Below are positions 62,620 to 64,000 of a stretch of DNA of 64,000 nt, piece by piece. The notes under the pieces were generated by a model. It was given only the letters and a program-made list of their open reading frames with translations. It did not search any database and was not told the DNA's origin. Source of the DNA: CAZPHU01 sp964419255 (GTDB taxonomy: Bacteria; Fibrobacterota; Chitinivibrionia; Chitinivibrionales; CAYFVL01); assembly GCA_964419255.1 (NCBI GenBank), contig CAYQOU010000011.1, forward strand, positions 9,362-73,361, in the 5' to 3' direction. How positions within the stretch are numbered: the stretch's first letter is position 1; every line of letters starts with the position of its first letter. The translations under genes were made by a program, and so were the position numbers.

Positions 62620-63918
62620 ATGAAAAAAGTGTCTCTGTTCACCAAATTTACTATCACGATACTCGCTTCCGCCGTTGCGATTGCTGTTACCACTCATGCG
62701 GCCCTGTTTGTCCATTTCAGCCAGTTGAAAAACAGCGTGCCCTTATTCTCACGGTTTAACAGCCACGCACGATTTCTGGTCGACCGAGCCGATTTCAGCG
62801 ATTCCGCATCGGTAAGCCGGATACTTGCAGAGCAGGGGCTGGAGTTCAGATACGATGGGCAGGATGATGGGTGGACGACATCCAAGCATGTACCGACCAG
62901 ACAGGAGCTGATCGAAAAGTCCTCATCCAAACGCCTGGATGAGCCGGCATTCTGGCACAACAACCGTCTTGTCACAGTGGTAGAGACAGATACCGCCACC
63001 TACATATTCCAGGGGATGAACCCTTTCGAGCAGCTTTCGTTTCCCTGGGAGATATTTCTTCTGTGGTCGGGAGTGCTGGTGGTCATCATCGGCCTTACGC
63101 ATCTGAAAATCAGACATCTCCTCCGTCCTGTAAAGGTGTTGAAAAGCGGTGTGCAACAGGTAAGCCGTGGAAATTTCGACATCGATCTTGTCCAGAACAC
63201 AAACGATGAGCTTGGTCAGCTGATCCGGTCATTTAACGAGATGGCGGGACAGATTCGCAAGGATATCAAAGCCCGCGACCAGCTTCTGCGCGACATCAGC
63301 CACGAGCTTCGCTCCCCGCTTGCGCGCATGCTGGTGGCGCTGGAGTTTGTACCGCAAGGCAATATCCGCGACAGTCTGAAAAACAACATTACCATTTTGG
63401 AGAAAATGACAAGCGGGATTCTGGAGGAAGAGCGGCTGGACAGTCCCTACGGCAAAGTGAAGCGGGAGGTGATCGATCTGGGAGCGCTGATAACGGAGAT
63501 CGTAGAGAGTAAGAAGCAGACACCTCCCTCCATTACCCTTGGAAACAACGGACCGCTGGAGTTTGCCGCCGACACCGAGCGGCTGCGCATGGCTCTTTCC
63601 AATATCATCGACAACGCCCTGAAATATTCCCGCCCCGAAAGCCGGCCGGTTTATGTCGACTACAGGCGGGAGGACCAAAAAGCGGTCATAACCGTCAGAG
63701 ATTGGGGAATCGGCATTGCGGAGGAGGAGATCGCGTATATATTCGAGCCGTTCTACCGGGTAGACAAGGCACGCCGTCACGATTCGGGCGGCTACGGCCT
63801 GGGGATGAGCCTGACAAAAAAGATTGTGGAGGCCCACGGGGGTACGATACAGGTTGAAAGCATGCAACACAAGGGTACGACGGTGACGATAACGTTACCC
63901 GCGCCGGGCAATGTGTAG
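62620..63918 (+). CDS. Membrane sensor histidine kinase (CpxA/EnvZ-like)
   Basis: 432 residues. Two membrane spans (about 10-32 and 143-162) enclose a 110-residue periplasmic sensor. A HAMP linker follows (LLRPVKVLKSGVQQVSRGNF), then His228 in LRDISHELRSPLARMLVALE, and the ATPase boxes NIIDNALKYSRPE, VRDWGIGIAEEEIAYIFEPF and GGYGLGMSLTKKIVEAHGG. It is the partner of the preceding regulator. The stop at 63916-63918 is 82 nt before the window end, where nothing further is seen. Confidence 0.95.
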   Translation: MKKVSLFTKFTITILASAVAIAVTTHAALFVHFSQLKNSVPLFSRFNSHARFLVDRADFSDSASVSRILAEQGLEFRYDGQDDGWTTSKHVPTRQELIEKSSSKRLDEPAFWHNNRLVTVVETDTATYIFQGMNPFEQLSFPWEIFLLWSGVLVVIIGLTHLKIRHLLRPVKVLKSGVQQVSRGNFDIDLVQNTNDELGQLIRSFNEMAGQIRKDIKARDQLLRDISHELRSPLARMLVALEFVPQGNIRDSLKNNITILEKMTSGILEEERLDSPYGKVKREVIDLGALITEIVESKKQTPPSITLGNNGPLEFAADTERLRMALSNIIDNALKYSRPESRPVYVDYRREDQKAVITVRDWGIGIAEEEIAYIFEPFYRVDKARRHDSGGYGLGMSLTKKIVEAHGGTIQVESMQHKGTTVTITLPAPGNV

Positions 63919-64000
63919 CGCTGCCCCCCCGGCTCTCAATGCCGTTGCTTTAAGGTTGACTTTAGCAATTCTCCGGGGCAAATACACCCCCTCCCAGCCT

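Overview
The window reads as a piece of a Gram-negative bacterial chromosome, probably from a metagenome or draft assembly: two runs of exactly 100 N (10441-10540, 21276-21375) each sit inside a short tandem repeat. LpxH, a TonB-dependent receptor, an Omp85 protein and lipoproteins show an outer membrane. A tmRNA tag reading AEDYSYAMAA, a DUF5683 protein, a lamin-tail protein with a FlgD-like tail and several PAS/KaiC-type regulators suggest the FCB superphylum, perhaps Fibrobacterota/Chitinivibrionia; this placement is inference. There are no rRNA or tRNA genes, no intact mobile element and no CRISPR array.

Region 1 (1-13.5 kb, minus strand) is a corrinoid (vitamin B12) locus under two cobalamin riboswitches. 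The first (8141-8352) leads a TonB-dependent receptor, a two-domain HmuY-like lipoprotein, the cobaltochelatase CbiK (with a possible export signal), the BtuF-BtuC-BtuD importer, a frameshifted short ORF and cbiA, which runs off the left edge. The second (13278-13464), behind a good sigma70-type promoter, leads a NusG-paralogue antiterminator, then a CbiX-like/CbiC fusion, the adenosyltransferase BtuR and an ABC-2 export pair. A decayed ISL3 transposase and a decayed four-helix-bundle gene interrupt this second unit. The coupling riboswitch -> specialised NusG -> cobalamin genes is the most interesting candidate system in the window.

Region 2 (13.7-25.2 kb) holds tmRNA with its terminator, a LacI-type regulator, a DUF5683 protein, a response regulator joined to a kinase-type ATPase, a SprA-related metalloprotease, HtpG, an S-adenosylmethionine hydrolase (DUF62), an exported protein behind a 19-bp tandem repeat, UppP, a HIT-family protein, LpxH and a very acidic small protein.

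Region 3 (25.7-51.1 kb) is mixed housekeeping and metabolism: a GH57 glycosidase, a periplasmic repeat protein coupled to an Omp85 protein, a DksA-like protein lacking most zinc cysteines, ThiC, a large PAS hybrid kinase, a GH3 glycosidase, an oxidoreductase, polyphosphate kinase 2, a PrsW-like protease, PrmA, an atypical short-chain dehydrogenase and an RNA uracil methyltransferase.

Region 4 (51.2-64 kb) has a beta-helix/GerW pair, a secreted lamin-tail protein coupled to a barrel-like protein, an RpoD-family sigma factor, a histidine kinase coupled to a double KaiC ATPase, a degenerate 42-bp tandem repeat, an unknown acidic protein and an OmpR-type two-component pair with a candidate operator upstream.
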